Assembly: GCF_000328565.1 (NCBI RefSeq)
Contig: NC_019966.1
Span: forward strand, 3,348,001-3,412,000
Source of the DNA: Mycobacterium sp. JS623
Lineage (GTDB): Bacteria > Actinomycetota > Actinomycetes > Mycobacteriales > Mycobacteriaceae
DNA length: 64,000 nt
Reading direction: 5' to 3'
The notes under the pieces: generated by a model
The model's input: the letters and a program-made list of their open reading frames with translations, nothing else
Told to the model about the DNA's origin: nothing
Databases searched by the model: none
Position numbers and translations under genes: made by a program
Shown here: in pieces, positions 17,126-24,774 of the stretch
Layout: every line of letters starts with the position of its first letter
How positions within the stretch are numbered: position 1 is the stretch's first letter

Positions 17126-18757
17126 ATGCAAAGCACAATGCAGGATTTCCCGTTGACAATCACGGGCATCCTTCGTCATGGCACGGGGTGGTACTCGAGT
17201 CGGCGGGTCACCACCGCGACTGGCGACGGCTACCGCGATATCAGTTACGGGGAGCTTGGCACCCGGGTATCGCAGCTGGCTCATGGCCTGCGCCAACTCG
17301 GCGTGGGCGACGGCGATCGCGTCGCGACCTTCATGTGGAACAACCAGGAGCACCTCGAGGCCTACTTTGCCGCGCCGTGCATGGGCGCGGTGTTGCATAC
17401 CTTGAACGTCAGGCTTGCTGGGGAGCAGATAGCGTTCATCGCCAACCAGGCCGAGGATCGCGTTGTGCTGGTCGACATGTCGGCGGCTGCGCTGCTGGCG
17501 CCCGTACTGCCGGAGTTGGTGTCGGTGCATACGGTAGTGGTCGTCGGCGATGGCGATGTGGCGCAGCTGGAAGCGTCGGGCAAGCACGTGATCCAATACG
17601 ACGATCTCTTGAGCGGACAACCGCTCGACTACAGTTGGCCCGATCTAGACGAAAGAAGCGCTGCCGCAATGTGTTACACCAGCGGCACGACCGGAAACCC
17701 GAAAGGCGTGGTTTACAGTCACCGGTCGAGCTACCTGCACTCGATGTCGGTGTGCATGGGCAATGGTTTCGGCCTGCGTGACGGTGACCGTGTGCTGCCA
17801 GTCGCGAACATGTTCCACGCGAATGCGTGGGGCCAGCCGTATGCGGCCGTGATGGCGGGCGCCGACTTGCTGATGCCAAACCGGTTCATGCAGGCCGCCG
17901 CACTGGTCGACATGATCGAAGCGCGGCGTCCTACCGTGGCCGCCGCGGTGCCGACGATCTGGAACGACGTGTTGCAATACCTGCAAGCGAATCCCGGTCG
18001 TGACATCTCGTCGCTGCGGCTGGTGGCCTGCGGTGGCTCGGCGGTACCGCTCGGGATGATGAAGGAATACGAGCAGAATTACGGCGTGCACATCCGCCAG
18101 GCCTGGGGCATGACGGAGACCTCGCCGCTGGCCGCGCTTGCGGCTCCGCCGCCGGAGGTGACCGGGGCCGACCACTGGCTGTTGCGTGCCACCGCGGGCC
18201 GGGTGGTCGCCGGGGTCGAAGTTCGCCTCGTCGACGACGCGGGTGCCGTGCTTCCCAACGACGGTAAAGCGGTGGGAGAGGTAGAAATTCGCGGGCCGTG
18301 GATCACCGGCTCGTACTATCAGAACGCCGACCCGTCGAAGTTCGACAACGGCTGGCTCCGCACGGGGGATGTCGGCCGGATCGACCCGCAGGGCTTCATC
18401 ACGCTGACCGACCGCGCCAAGGACGTCATCAAGTCTGGCGGCGAATGGATTTCGTCGGTCGAGTTGGAGCTGTTGCTCATGGATCATCCCGCGGTACTCG
18501 AGGCCGCCGTGGTGGCGGTGCCCGACGATCGCTGGCAGGAAAGACCGTTGGCGGCGGTCGTCGTCAAGACGGATGCCACTGTTACGGCAGCCGAACTGCG
18601 AAAGCATCTGTGCGACAAGGTTGCCCGGTTCTGGCTACCCGAGCGCTGGACGTTCATAGACGAAGTGCCGAAAACGAGCGTAGGCAAATTCGACAAGAAG
18701 GTCATCCGGTCGCAATACGCCGACGGCGCGTTCGATGTCGTCGAGTGCCGGGACTGA
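17126..18757 (+). CDS. fadD14: Medium/long-chain fatty-acid-CoA ligase, FadD14-like
   Basis: 543 residues from ATG 17126, which has GGGGCGG five bases upstream. In-frame starts further upstream (17051, 17099) lack this. ANL-family motifs are present: [16 protein letters not shown] (P-loop), WGMTETSP (A5), [10 protein letters not shown] (A7), [15 protein letters not shown] (A8) and the C-terminal catalytic Lys in TSVGKFDKK. The N-terminus MQSTMQD and the length match mycobacterial FadD14-type ligases. The enzyme activates a medium-chain fatty acid to acyl-AMP and then acyl-CoA. The exact orthologue is an inference; family membership is certain. It ends 6 bp before the convergent DUF2236 gene. 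Confidence 0.88.
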   Translation: MQSTMQDFPLTITGILRHGTGWYSSRRVTTATGDGYRDISYGELGTRVSQLAHGLRQLGVGDGDRVATFMWNNQEHLEAYFAAPCMGAVLHTLNVRLAGEQIAFIANQAEDRVVLVDMSAAALLAPVLPELVSVHTVVVVGDGDVAQLEASGKHVIQYDDLLSGQPLDYSWPDLDERSAAAMCYTSGTTGNPKGVVYSHRSSYLHSMSVCMGNGFGLRDGDRVLPVANMFHANAWGQPYAAVMAGADLLMPNRFMQAAALVDMIEARRPTVAAAVPTIWNDVLQYLQANPGRDISSLRLVACGGSAVPLGMMKEYEQNYGVHIRQAWGMTETSPLAALAAPPPEVTGADHWLLRATAGRVVAGVEVRLVDDAGAVLPNDGKAVGEVEIRGPWITGSYYQNADPSKFDNGWLRTGDVGRIDPQGFITLTDRAKDVIKSGGEWISSVELELLLMDHPAVLEAAVVAVPDDRWQERPLAAVVVKTDATVTAAELRKHLCDKVARFWLPERWTFIDEVPKTSVGKFDKKVIRSQYADGAFDVVECRD

Positions 18758-18763
18758 GACCAG

Positions 18764-19624
18764 TCAGCGGCCCGCGGCCATCGCCCACCGGATACCGCCG
18801 ACGACTACCCGCCCGGCCATCCGGATGACGGTGGCCTCGACCGGAGGAAAATAGGGCAGCAGCAACGGCATCCGCGCCCACGGCGGCAACATCGACACCG
18901 ATGCGGCTGCCAGCAGGCCGTACGGCGCGCGCGCGGCGATCGGCAGTGGGGGAGTCAACAGCAGGAAGCGGGCGGCGTCACGCGCGGCCGCGGTGCCGGA
19001 CAACTCGGGCCGAAACGCCTCTATCCGTTCGCGTAGTTCCTTCTCCGACATCGGCGGGTCCGCAACACCGAGCGCCGTTGCCACGCGGGCGGTATCGGCC
19101 ACATACCCGTCGCGCCCGCTCTGGTCGAGGGGATGCGCGCCGTAAAGCCGGTGGGCCAGAAGGAAGCTGTCGACCTCGGCCACATGCACCCATTCGAGCA
19201 GGTGTGGATCGGACGCGCGATAAGGCCTGCCATCGGGCGCGGTCCCATGGACACGTTGATGGATGCCGCGCACCCGGTCGACCGCACGCTGCGCGTCGGC
19301 GGCCGGACCGAAGGTCGTCACCGCCAGGAACGTACTGGTGCGCTGCAGGCGGCCCCACGGATCTCCGCGGTAGTCGGAATGTTGAGCGACACCCGCCATC
19401 GCGAGCGGATGCAGCGACTGCAGGAGCAGCGCGCGCAGGCCGCCGACGAACATCGAGGCGTCGGCGTGCACTCGGCGGATCGGACGGTCTTCGTCGAACC
19501 ACCGCGCCCCCGGCGTCTGGTGAATGCGCGCTCGGTTGGCTGGCCCATCGGGACCGGCAACCATGCCGAACAGGCTGCGGCCCAGGGTCTGGCGCACGAC
19601 ACCTAAATCGGGCAACACCGTCAT
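18764..19624 (-). CDS. DUF2236 / MpaB-type oxygenase-like protein
   Basis: 286 residues. DUF2236 hallmarks are visible: PNRARIHQTPGARWFD, a long helix with LLLQSLHPLAMAGVAQHSDYRGDPWGRL, then the H-x-x-V-H-G type segment IHQRVHG and DPHLLEWVHVAEVDSFLLAHRLYG. The family includes the fungal mycophenolate enzyme MpaB' and latex-clearing-type haem oxygenases. His residues in the second and third blocks are candidate haem or metal ligands. Mycobacterial members have no defined substrate. It is tail to tail with the acyl-CoA ligase. Confidence 0.82.
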   Translation of the reverse strand: MTVLPDLGVVRQTLGRSLFGMVAGPDGPANRARIHQTPGARWFDEDRPIRRVHADASMFVGGLRALLLQSLHPLAMAGVAQHSDYRGDPWGRLQRTSTFLAVTTFGPAADAQRAVDRVRGIHQRVHGTAPDGRPYRASDPHLLEWVHVAEVDSFLLAHRLYGAHPLDQSGRDGYVADTARVATALGVADPPMSEKELRERIEAFRPELSGTAAARDAARFLLLTPPLPIAARAPYGLLAAASVSMLPPWARMPLLLPYFPPVEATVIRMAGRVVVGGIRWAMAAGR

Positions 19625-19709
19625 GTGATCGACGGTACGCGAACGGTTCTGCGATTTCGCCGTCGCAACAAGCGTTAATTACTAATGTCGGGGACACCGG
19701 ACACTGACT

Positions 19710-20243
19710 ATGGGGGGCGCAATGAAGCGTCAGCGAATTCTCAACGTTGTCGCGGCAGCGGTGGTGGCGGTGCCGACGGCTTTGACAGTCGGAACCGGGA
19801 TGTCGGGGGCCGACGGCCCGACCGGCGCAGGGGAGACAGCCGGTGGCGGAACCTTCGTCGCATTCACCCAGATCTTCAGGCGATGCGACTTCAGTACCAA
19901 GACACACGTCGGGCCGACCGGATATGCGGGATCGACCGCCGTGGTGCGCACGACGGGCACCGAGGTGATCGCCGACGTGCAGGTCATGAGGGCGATCCCG
20001 GGCACGGTTTACGTGGTGGGGTTGGTCGAGATGCCGCACTCATCGGCGGTTGGTTGCAACCCCGGCGATCCCGGCGTGATCTCTGGCGTGGTCACGGCCG
20101 ATGACTTCGGCAACGGCAGCACGACTCTTCGCGGACCGATTGCGCCTGGCGCCACGGGCGCGTGGATGTACGTCAGTCGACCCGGCTATTTGTCGCAGAC
20201 ACCCGATGAGTTCTATACGTCCGACTTCATCGTGCCGATTTAA
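19710..20243 (+). CDS. Secreted conserved mycobacterial protein
   Basis: 177 residues from ATG 19710, or 173 from ATG 19722 (MKRQRI). A signal peptide with KRQR n-region, hydrophobic core VVAAAVVAVPTALTV and a likely cleavage after GADG or nearby is clear. The mature part (about 140 residues) is beta-rich and has two Cys (RRCDFS and VGCNPG) that could pair. No catalytic motif is seen. Similar short exported proteins are common in mycobacteria and remain uncharacterised. The end overlaps the convergent frameshifted gene by 17 bp. Confidence 0.78.
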   Translation: MGGAMKRQRILNVVAAAVVAVPTALTVGTGMSGADGPTGAGETAGGGTFVAFTQIFRRCDFSTKTHVGPTGYAGSTAVVRTTGTEVIADVQVMRAIPGTVYVVGLVEMPHSSAVGCNPGDPGVISGVVTADDFGNGSTTLRGPIAPGATGAWMYVSRPGYLSQTPDEFYTSDFIVPI

Positions 20244-20848
20244 AGTCGTGCCCTCGGTAATCGATCATCGGCTCCTGCCTGAGTACTCTGCCCGCTGCGG
20301 TGATGCGCAACCCGGCGGGTGAAATCGAGTAGGTGACGCTCGCGTTCTGCGCAACGAACTCGCGCGTCGCGGTCGTACGGGCGGTCTTGAGTACCGCGTC
20401 GTCGCTGAGCCGCACCCCCCGGTAGCCGTAGCGACCGTCGTGGTCGCCACAGATCACCACGAGGGAACCCTGCGTTCGCCCGATCGCGACGGCGGTTTGG
20501 TTTCCATCACCTCGTGCCTCGGTGTTGATTAAGCCCCTGTCGTCGACCGCGAACGGGGCGGGCGATGCGACTGGAGGGCTGGGCGGTTCGGCGGGCGGCT
20601 CAGGTGGGCGGGTCGCGGCTGGTGCCGAAGGGGAAGGCGGTCGGCGGCGAAATCGACTCGGGGGATGCCCACTTCACCACCGCGCCGACCGAGACGATCA
20701 GCGTCGCGAGCAGGAGAGCCGATCCGCCGAGCGCCAGGTGCCTGCGTAGCAGAAGTCGAGCGGGGGAAGGCTGCTTTCGTTGTCGGCCGCGGGTTTGGGA
20801 AGGTCGCGTCACATACCCCGAGCTGGTGACGAAGGGCGCTCCCGTCAT
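20227..20848 (-). pseudogene. Frameshifted single-pass membrane protein with extracytoplasmic domain
   Basis: The N-terminal part starts at ATG 20848 (MTGAPFVTSSG). It has a basic stretch (TRGRQRKQPSPARLLLRRH), a membrane helix (LALGGSALLLATLIVSVGAVV) and a Pro-rich linker, and stops at 20600. The rest of the protein lies in the neighbouring frame: PPEPPAEPPSPPVAS, then a folded domain (TEARGDGNQTAVAIG, VVICGDHDGRYGYRG, TYSISPAGLRI), ending at 20227. Both frames are open together between about 20603 and 20683, so a single +1 step there restores one ~200-residue protein. A CCCC run lies in this window. Either the gene is dead, the read has an error, or frameshifting occurs. Confidence 0.65.
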
Positions 20849-21005
20849 GCAACTTCGTGCACTGGTTGTGCGGAACATTCTGCACGACAACGGTTGTAGG
20901 AAAAGCCATGGCCACCCATCCCGCAGTGAGCGCGAATCTTGTTGAATCACTGCGTGATTTGCCAGCTACGCGTTGACGCCGCGAAAGTTTGACTACGGTG
21001 GGCCG

Positions 21006-21299
21006 GTGACCGTCTATGCCATCGCCACGCTGAAGTTCACCGACCGCGACGCCTACAGCCGGTACCAGGCAGCGTTCATGGACGTCTTCCAGCGTTACTC
21101 GGGAACACTCCTCGCGGCCGACGAGGCGCCGCGGGTCATCGAAGGGGAGTGGGACCGGGACAAGGTCGTGTTGATGAGTTTTCCCGACGAGGCGTCGTTT
21201 CGCGAGTGGGCTGAATCGCCTGATTACCAACGGATTTCGGAAGACCGTCGGGCGGGTGCAGATACCGCGGTGGTGCTGGTGCAGGCTATCCGGGGATGA
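21006..21299 (+). CDS. DUF1330 family protein
   Basis: 97 residues from GTG 21006 (MTVYAIATLKF). This is a dimeric alpha+beta barrel-type small protein with the DUF1330 pattern: RYQAAFMDVFQRYSGTLLAADE, VIEGEWDRDKVVLMSFPDEASFREWAESPDYQRI, cited as landmarks. No enzymatic activity is established for the family. The 3' end overlaps the yaaA gene tail to tail by 14 bp. Confidence 0.85.
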   Translation: MTVYAIATLKFTDRDAYSRYQAAFMDVFQRYSGTLLAADEAPRVIEGEWDRDKVVLMSFPDEASFREWAESPDYQRISEDRRAGADTAVVLVQAIRG

Positions 21300-22032
21300 C
21301 GACCGTGAGATCGTCACCCTGACGTTCGACACGCATGCCTGCGCGCCGAGCGACGGCCGCAACCTGTGCTGCATCGTCGGGCTCCGCTTTTGTCGTGGCC
21401 AGGGCGCGCGCCAGCCGACCTTTGTGCGCCTTGTTGAAGTGACTCACCACGGTGCGCGTGCCATCGGCACGCTCGGCCAACACGTCGACCTTGACGGCAC
21501 CGGGCAGCCGACCGAGCGCGGCGTAGGAACCAGAGCGCAGATCGACGACGAGTTCAATCAACGCGAGATGCGCCAGCACGGGCTCCAGCAAGGGTCGCCA
21601 TCGCGAAGCCAACGTTGGCCGCCCTGGCAGCTTCGAAGTCGCCGAGAGTCGATAGGCCGGCACGGCGTCGTCCGCGCGCAACAGTCCGAACAATGCGGAG
21701 CCGACCGCGAGCCGGCTTCGGGCACGGGTTGCGGATGCGCCGCGCAGCGACCCGACATCCAGCGCGTCGTAAAGAACGCCGGTGTAGCGGCCGATCGCGG
21801 GCATGGTTGCCGAGCTACGCAGGGCAGCATTGCGTTCGATCTCGGCGTGCTGCGAGGCGGAGATGCCCAGAGCCAGACGGCAGGCGGCGTGGTCGGCTGC
21901 AAGCTCGACGAGTTCGTCGACAAGAGACTCGCGCAACGGCCCGAGCTCAGGTGAACTGAGCGTCTCGAGTCGTAGCGGCGGTCCGTCACCCCCGACGTGC
22001 TTGGTCTCCGACGGCGGCAGCAGCACGATCAC
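21286..22032 (-). CDS. yaaA: YaaA peroxide stress protein (DUF328)
   Basis: 248 residues. The start MIVLLPPSETK is the near-invariant opening of YaaA/DUF328, followed by the RYTGVLYDALD block, AVGSALFGLLRADD, YRLSATSKLPG and VVDLRSGSYAALGR, then SHFNKAHKG. In E. coli YaaA lowers intracellular free iron during peroxide stress and binds DNA (family knowledge). An OxyR-type regulator is not visible here, so its control in this organism is unknown. katG/furA lie 24 kb away. Confidence 0.9.
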   Translation of the reverse strand: MIVLLPPSETKHVGGDGPPLRLETLSSPELGPLRESLVDELVELAADHAACRLALGISASQHAEIERNAALRSSATMPAIGRYTGVLYDALDVGSLRGASATRARSRLAVGSALFGLLRADDAVPAYRLSATSKLPGRPTLASRWRPLLEPVLAHLALIELVVDLRSGSYAALGRLPGAVKVDVLAERADGTRTVVSHFNKAHKGRLARALATTKAEPDDAAQVAAVARRAGMRVERQGDDLTVVIPG

Positions 22033-22083
22033 GGTCGTGACGCTAGCCGAGGGCGAGAACCGTCACCGCCCCCAAGCGCCGGC

Positions 22084-22746
22084 TCAGGCCGGCGCGGGCA
22101 GATCTGCGGGCGCCGGTGGCGCCATCTCCGGGGCAGGCGCGGGCGGTGCCATCTCGGGGGCAGGCGCGGGCGGCGCCATCTCCGGGGGCGGAACCTCCCC
22201 AGCCATCAACACGATCGGAGCCTCAGGAGCGGGTGGCGGCACCATCTCGGGCGCGGGCGGCATGAACGGCATGCCCTCGGGGGCCGGCATCGCATCGGGC
22301 GCGGGCGGGACGTCCTCGGGCGCCAGCGGCAGGTACATGTGGTGGCTGAACTGCCCCTGGAAGGCGCCACCGCCACCGATCCGTACTCCGCCGCCCTCAC
22401 CGGAGGAGACGGGCGTGCCGTCGGGCAGCGTGGCTGCGGTGTGACCGCCGTTCCAGCCGACATTGAGTGCGCCGGGCTGCGTGCCGTATTGGAAGCCGCG
22501 GGCCAGCAGGGCCCTCTCGATATTGCCGGTGTTGAACCGGTCGCCGTAGATCGGCCGGCCCGTTGCCGCATTCGCGACCCACGAAACCAGGCCCGAGCAG
22601 TCCGTGCCCCTGGGGGAGTCCCCGCCGGAGATGTACGGTGTGCCCGAAACCGAGCTCACAAGCGTCAACAGCGTTACGGTAGCAAACATGCGGCCGGACG
22701 CTACTAGAGGGTTTTGTAACGCACCAAAATCTGTGATGCCCTTCAC
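22084..22746 (-). CDS. Exported NlpC/P60-like protein with Pro-rich repeat tail
   Basis: 220 residues from 22746, or 201 from ATG 22689, which starts directly at the hydrophobic signal (MFATVTLLTLVSSVSG). The core has GGDSPRGTDCSGLVSWVANAATG, the Cys of an NlpC/P60-like cysteine peptidase fold, and GGHTAATLPDGTPVSSGEGGG, with the His. A His pair (SHHMYLP) follows, then about 75 residues of Pro/Ala/Glu/Met repeats. Related mycobacterial proteins are exported and probably act on or bind peptidoglycan. The fold fits, but activity is unproven, and a third polar residue of the triad is not obvious. The tail could span the cell wall. Confidence 0.72.
   Translation of the reverse strand: MKGITDFGALQNPLVASGRMFATVTLLTLVSSVSGTPYISGGDSPRGTDCSGLVSWVANAATGRPIYGDRFNTGNIERALLARGFQYGTQPGALNVGWNGGHTAATLPDGTPVSSGEGGGVRIGGGGAFQGQFSHHMYLPLAPEDVPPAPDAMPAPEGMPFMPPAPEMVPPPAPEAPIVLMAGEVPPPEMAPPAPAPEMAPPAPAPEMAPPAPADLPAPA
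22115..22195 (-). repeat. Three 27-bp tandem repeats encoding APAPEMAPP
   Basis: Consecutive 27-bp units start at about 22115, 22142 and 22169, differing by one or two bases. They encode a nine-residue Pro/Ala/Glu/Met unit in the tail of the NlpC-like protein. Such near-identical units are prone to copy-number change. Confidence 0.8.
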
Positions 22747-23217
22747 AACTCGCGTCTCCAGCGGGTTGGTTCACGAAATGTCGCAGACTGACAAATGGAC
22801 CAATCCGGAACCGCCGCTTTGGAATTCAGAAGTACCCGCTGGTAGCCGCATGTAGTTACACGCGCAAACACACGTCGGCGAAGGCCATACCGATATGGAA
22901 GCGTTGCGAGTTCGTGTTAGAGATCGGTCAGATCGGGTAGGCCGAAAGCCGCAGTTGAGTGGCGGGTATCACATTTCAAGATCATGAAATGTGGCCTGGG
23001 CCACAGCGAAATGCCGCTTCAAAACGCCGGGTATGCGGGCATTCACGGTACCGCGAGTCCGCAGCGCAGCTGTCAGCTCGCCTCGCGTTAAATGGGAATT
23101 GCCTAACACCAAGTAGTTACGTTCTTAAGGTTCACATTCCGTATTCAAATACCCTCTCGCACAGGGAAGTAAGATCTCCCCTATCTGAAAGTCTTTGTAT
23201 TACACAGCGTTACATGT
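22747..23217. other. 470-bp gene-free region with clustered inverted repeats
   Basis: No convincing coding frame is present, and the composition becomes more AT-rich towards 23100-23230. Two adjacent perfect inverted repeats occur: CACATTTCA/TGAAATGTG with a 6-base loop (22970-22993), overlapping GTGGCC-TG-GGCCAC (22991-23004). The region lies between the stop of the phosphodiesterase and the start of the NlpC-like gene, both on the minus strand. It should therefore hold a terminator and the promoter of the latter. A small RNA is possible but unsupported. Confidence 0.5.
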
Positions 23218-24354
23218 TTACGAATAACCAAGAAGCAGTGGCACGCGCTGCTCGGCGTCTGTCAGCGAACCGTGTTGGCCGATCAGTGCCGACAACAGTG
23301 GTTCGGTGGTGCGCCGCATGATGCCGGCCCTTCCTCGGGCCGCCGCGACGACATCGCCGATACGAAACCGCGCGTCATCGCCGACCCGGTCGCCAAACCA
23401 TCCCGCCGCGATCGCTTCGTCGCGCGACGCCACCCATGCCCGCTGCCCCAACGTTTCTCGCCACGCGGCGAGGACCGCATCCGCCGCGCCGTCGGCGACG
23501 TAGACGTGCCGAGCGCGCGGCTCGCCACCAATGGCGTCGACGCCGTCCAGCAGTGACTCGCTGGCGTCGATGTCGACGACCTGCGACGCGTCGATCGACA
23601 CCATGCCGTGGTCGGCGACGACGGCCAGCAAAGCGCCGCGCGGCAAGCCGTCCACGATGGACTCGACCAGCCGGTCGACCTGGCGCAGCTGCATCCGCCA
23701 TGCCGGCGCCCCAGGGCCGTTGATGTGTCCGAGCAGGTCGAGCTCTGAGTGGTAGCCGTAGCAGAAACCGCCGTCGATGACCGCCGACCGCACACATGCG
23801 GCGAGGTCGCCGAGTGCGTGTACGCCGACATAGCGGGCGCCGCGCAGCACGGCGCGGGTCAGGCCTGACGCGCTGAATTGCGCGCCGGAGATGACGCTGA
23901 CCGCGATGCCGGTCGCGGCGGCGCGCTCAAACGTCGTCGGCATCGGCTGGACCTGCTCCGGTGGGACCTTCTCGCGCAGGTCACGCCCCGTCGGGTGTGG
24001 TCGCCATCCGAGGGCGTTGACCACATCGGCACCGGGCAGTCGAAATGAGAGGCCGACCATCCCGTGCTCACCCGAGCGACATCCGGTACCGATCGCCGCC
24101 AGTCCTGCCACGGTGGTGGACGGGAATCCGACCCCGAGCGTCCGTCCCCGCAGGGCGGCCAAGACTGGCGCGTCCGCGGCGTAGGAATCCAAGAGTTCCG
24201 CGCCCAGTCCGTCGATGAGCAGCACGCACGCGCCGGTGACCTCGCCTGGGAGGGGAATCGCGCCGTCGAATCCCGCGACGCCCATCGCGGCCAGCACCGA
24301 CGGCACCACGTCGGCCAGGTGCGGGAGGTCAGGATCCGGCGTCGGCAGGTCCAC
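23218..24354 (-). CDS. Alkaline-phosphatase-superfamily nucleotide pyrophosphatase/phosphodiesterase
   Basis: 378 residues from GTG 24354 (VDLPTPDPDLPHLADVVP). An ATG at 24375 adds seven residues. The metal-site Asp is in LLIDGLGAELL, the nucleophilic Thr/Ser in the GFPSTTVAGLAAIGTG stretch (PSTT), a further ligand block is HSELDLLGHINGPGAPAW, and the last is VVADHGMVS. This is the type I phosphodiesterase/nucleotide pyrophosphatase arrangement. It should hydrolyse phosphodiester or pyrophosphate bonds with two metals. There is no signal peptide, so it is cytosolic. The substrate is unknown. Confidence 0.88.
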   Translation of the reverse strand: MDLPTPDPDLPHLADVVPSVLAAMGVAGFDGAIPLPGEVTGACVLLIDGLGAELLDSYAADAPVLAALRGRTLGVGFPSTTVAGLAAIGTGCRSGEHGMVGLSFRLPGADVVNALGWRPHPTGRDLREKVPPEQVQPMPTTFERAAATGIAVSVISGAQFSASGLTRAVLRGARYVGVHALGDLAACVRSAVIDGGFCYGYHSELDLLGHINGPGAPAWRMQLRQVDRLVESIVDGLPRGALLAVVADHGMVSIDASQVVDIDASESLLDGVDAIGGEPRARHVYVADGAADAVLAAWRETLGQRAWVASRDEAIAAGWFGDRVGDDARFRIGDVVAAARGRAGIMRRTTEPLLSALIGQHGSLTDAEQRVPLLLGYS

Positions 24355-24390
24355 AGCGCGAGCCTGCCATAGCACCGCACCGCGCCGCGG

Positions 24391-24656
24391 TCACGTGGCT
24401 TCGATTGTCTTTTTGATCGCGGCGATGCCTGCGGTCATCATTTCGTCCACATTCGGCGCCAGTTCGTCGGGCAGCAGGTCGGTGGGTGCGCGACCATGCC
24501 GTTCGCGAACGTGACGATGCGCGCGGTGCCTTCCATCCTCGTGTCGGCAACAAATCCGGCGGCCAGCCGAGTGTGCAGCGCTCCGACATCCCTCAGCGCG
24601 TCCCACGCCTGTTCGGGCGAGGCATGGATTTGTCCTTCCTTACGAATCGTCGCCAT
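24391..24656 (-). pseudogene. SRPBCC (polyketide-cyclase-like) gene with internal deletion and frameshift
   Basis: From ATG 24656 the frame gives MATIRKEGQIHASPEQAWDAL, then VGALHTRLAAGF and MEGTARIVTFANGMVA, the first half of a mycobacterial SRPBCC protein. It then reads into nonsense and stops at 24438. The family's C-terminal helix, LLPDELAPNVDEMMTAGIAA, is present in another frame down to 24391. About 45 residues of the middle beta-sheet are missing at the joint. The gene cannot make the full fold. It diverges from the giant regulator gene, so its dead promoter region is shared. Confidence 0.75.
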
Positions 24657-24774
24657 GGCGCCATCCTGCAAGGCCCCACCGACATGTCCGAGGTATTTGA
24701 CAACGCAATGACCGTGCGGGACACCTTTACTGAACCTTGACCGCGCATTGAATCGCCTTCCTGACGATGACGAC

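Noticed and set aside
22959..23321. 120-codon + strand frame in the gene-free region
   Set aside because: It runs into the 3' end of the phosphodiesterase gene, has no ribosome site and no recognisable domain.
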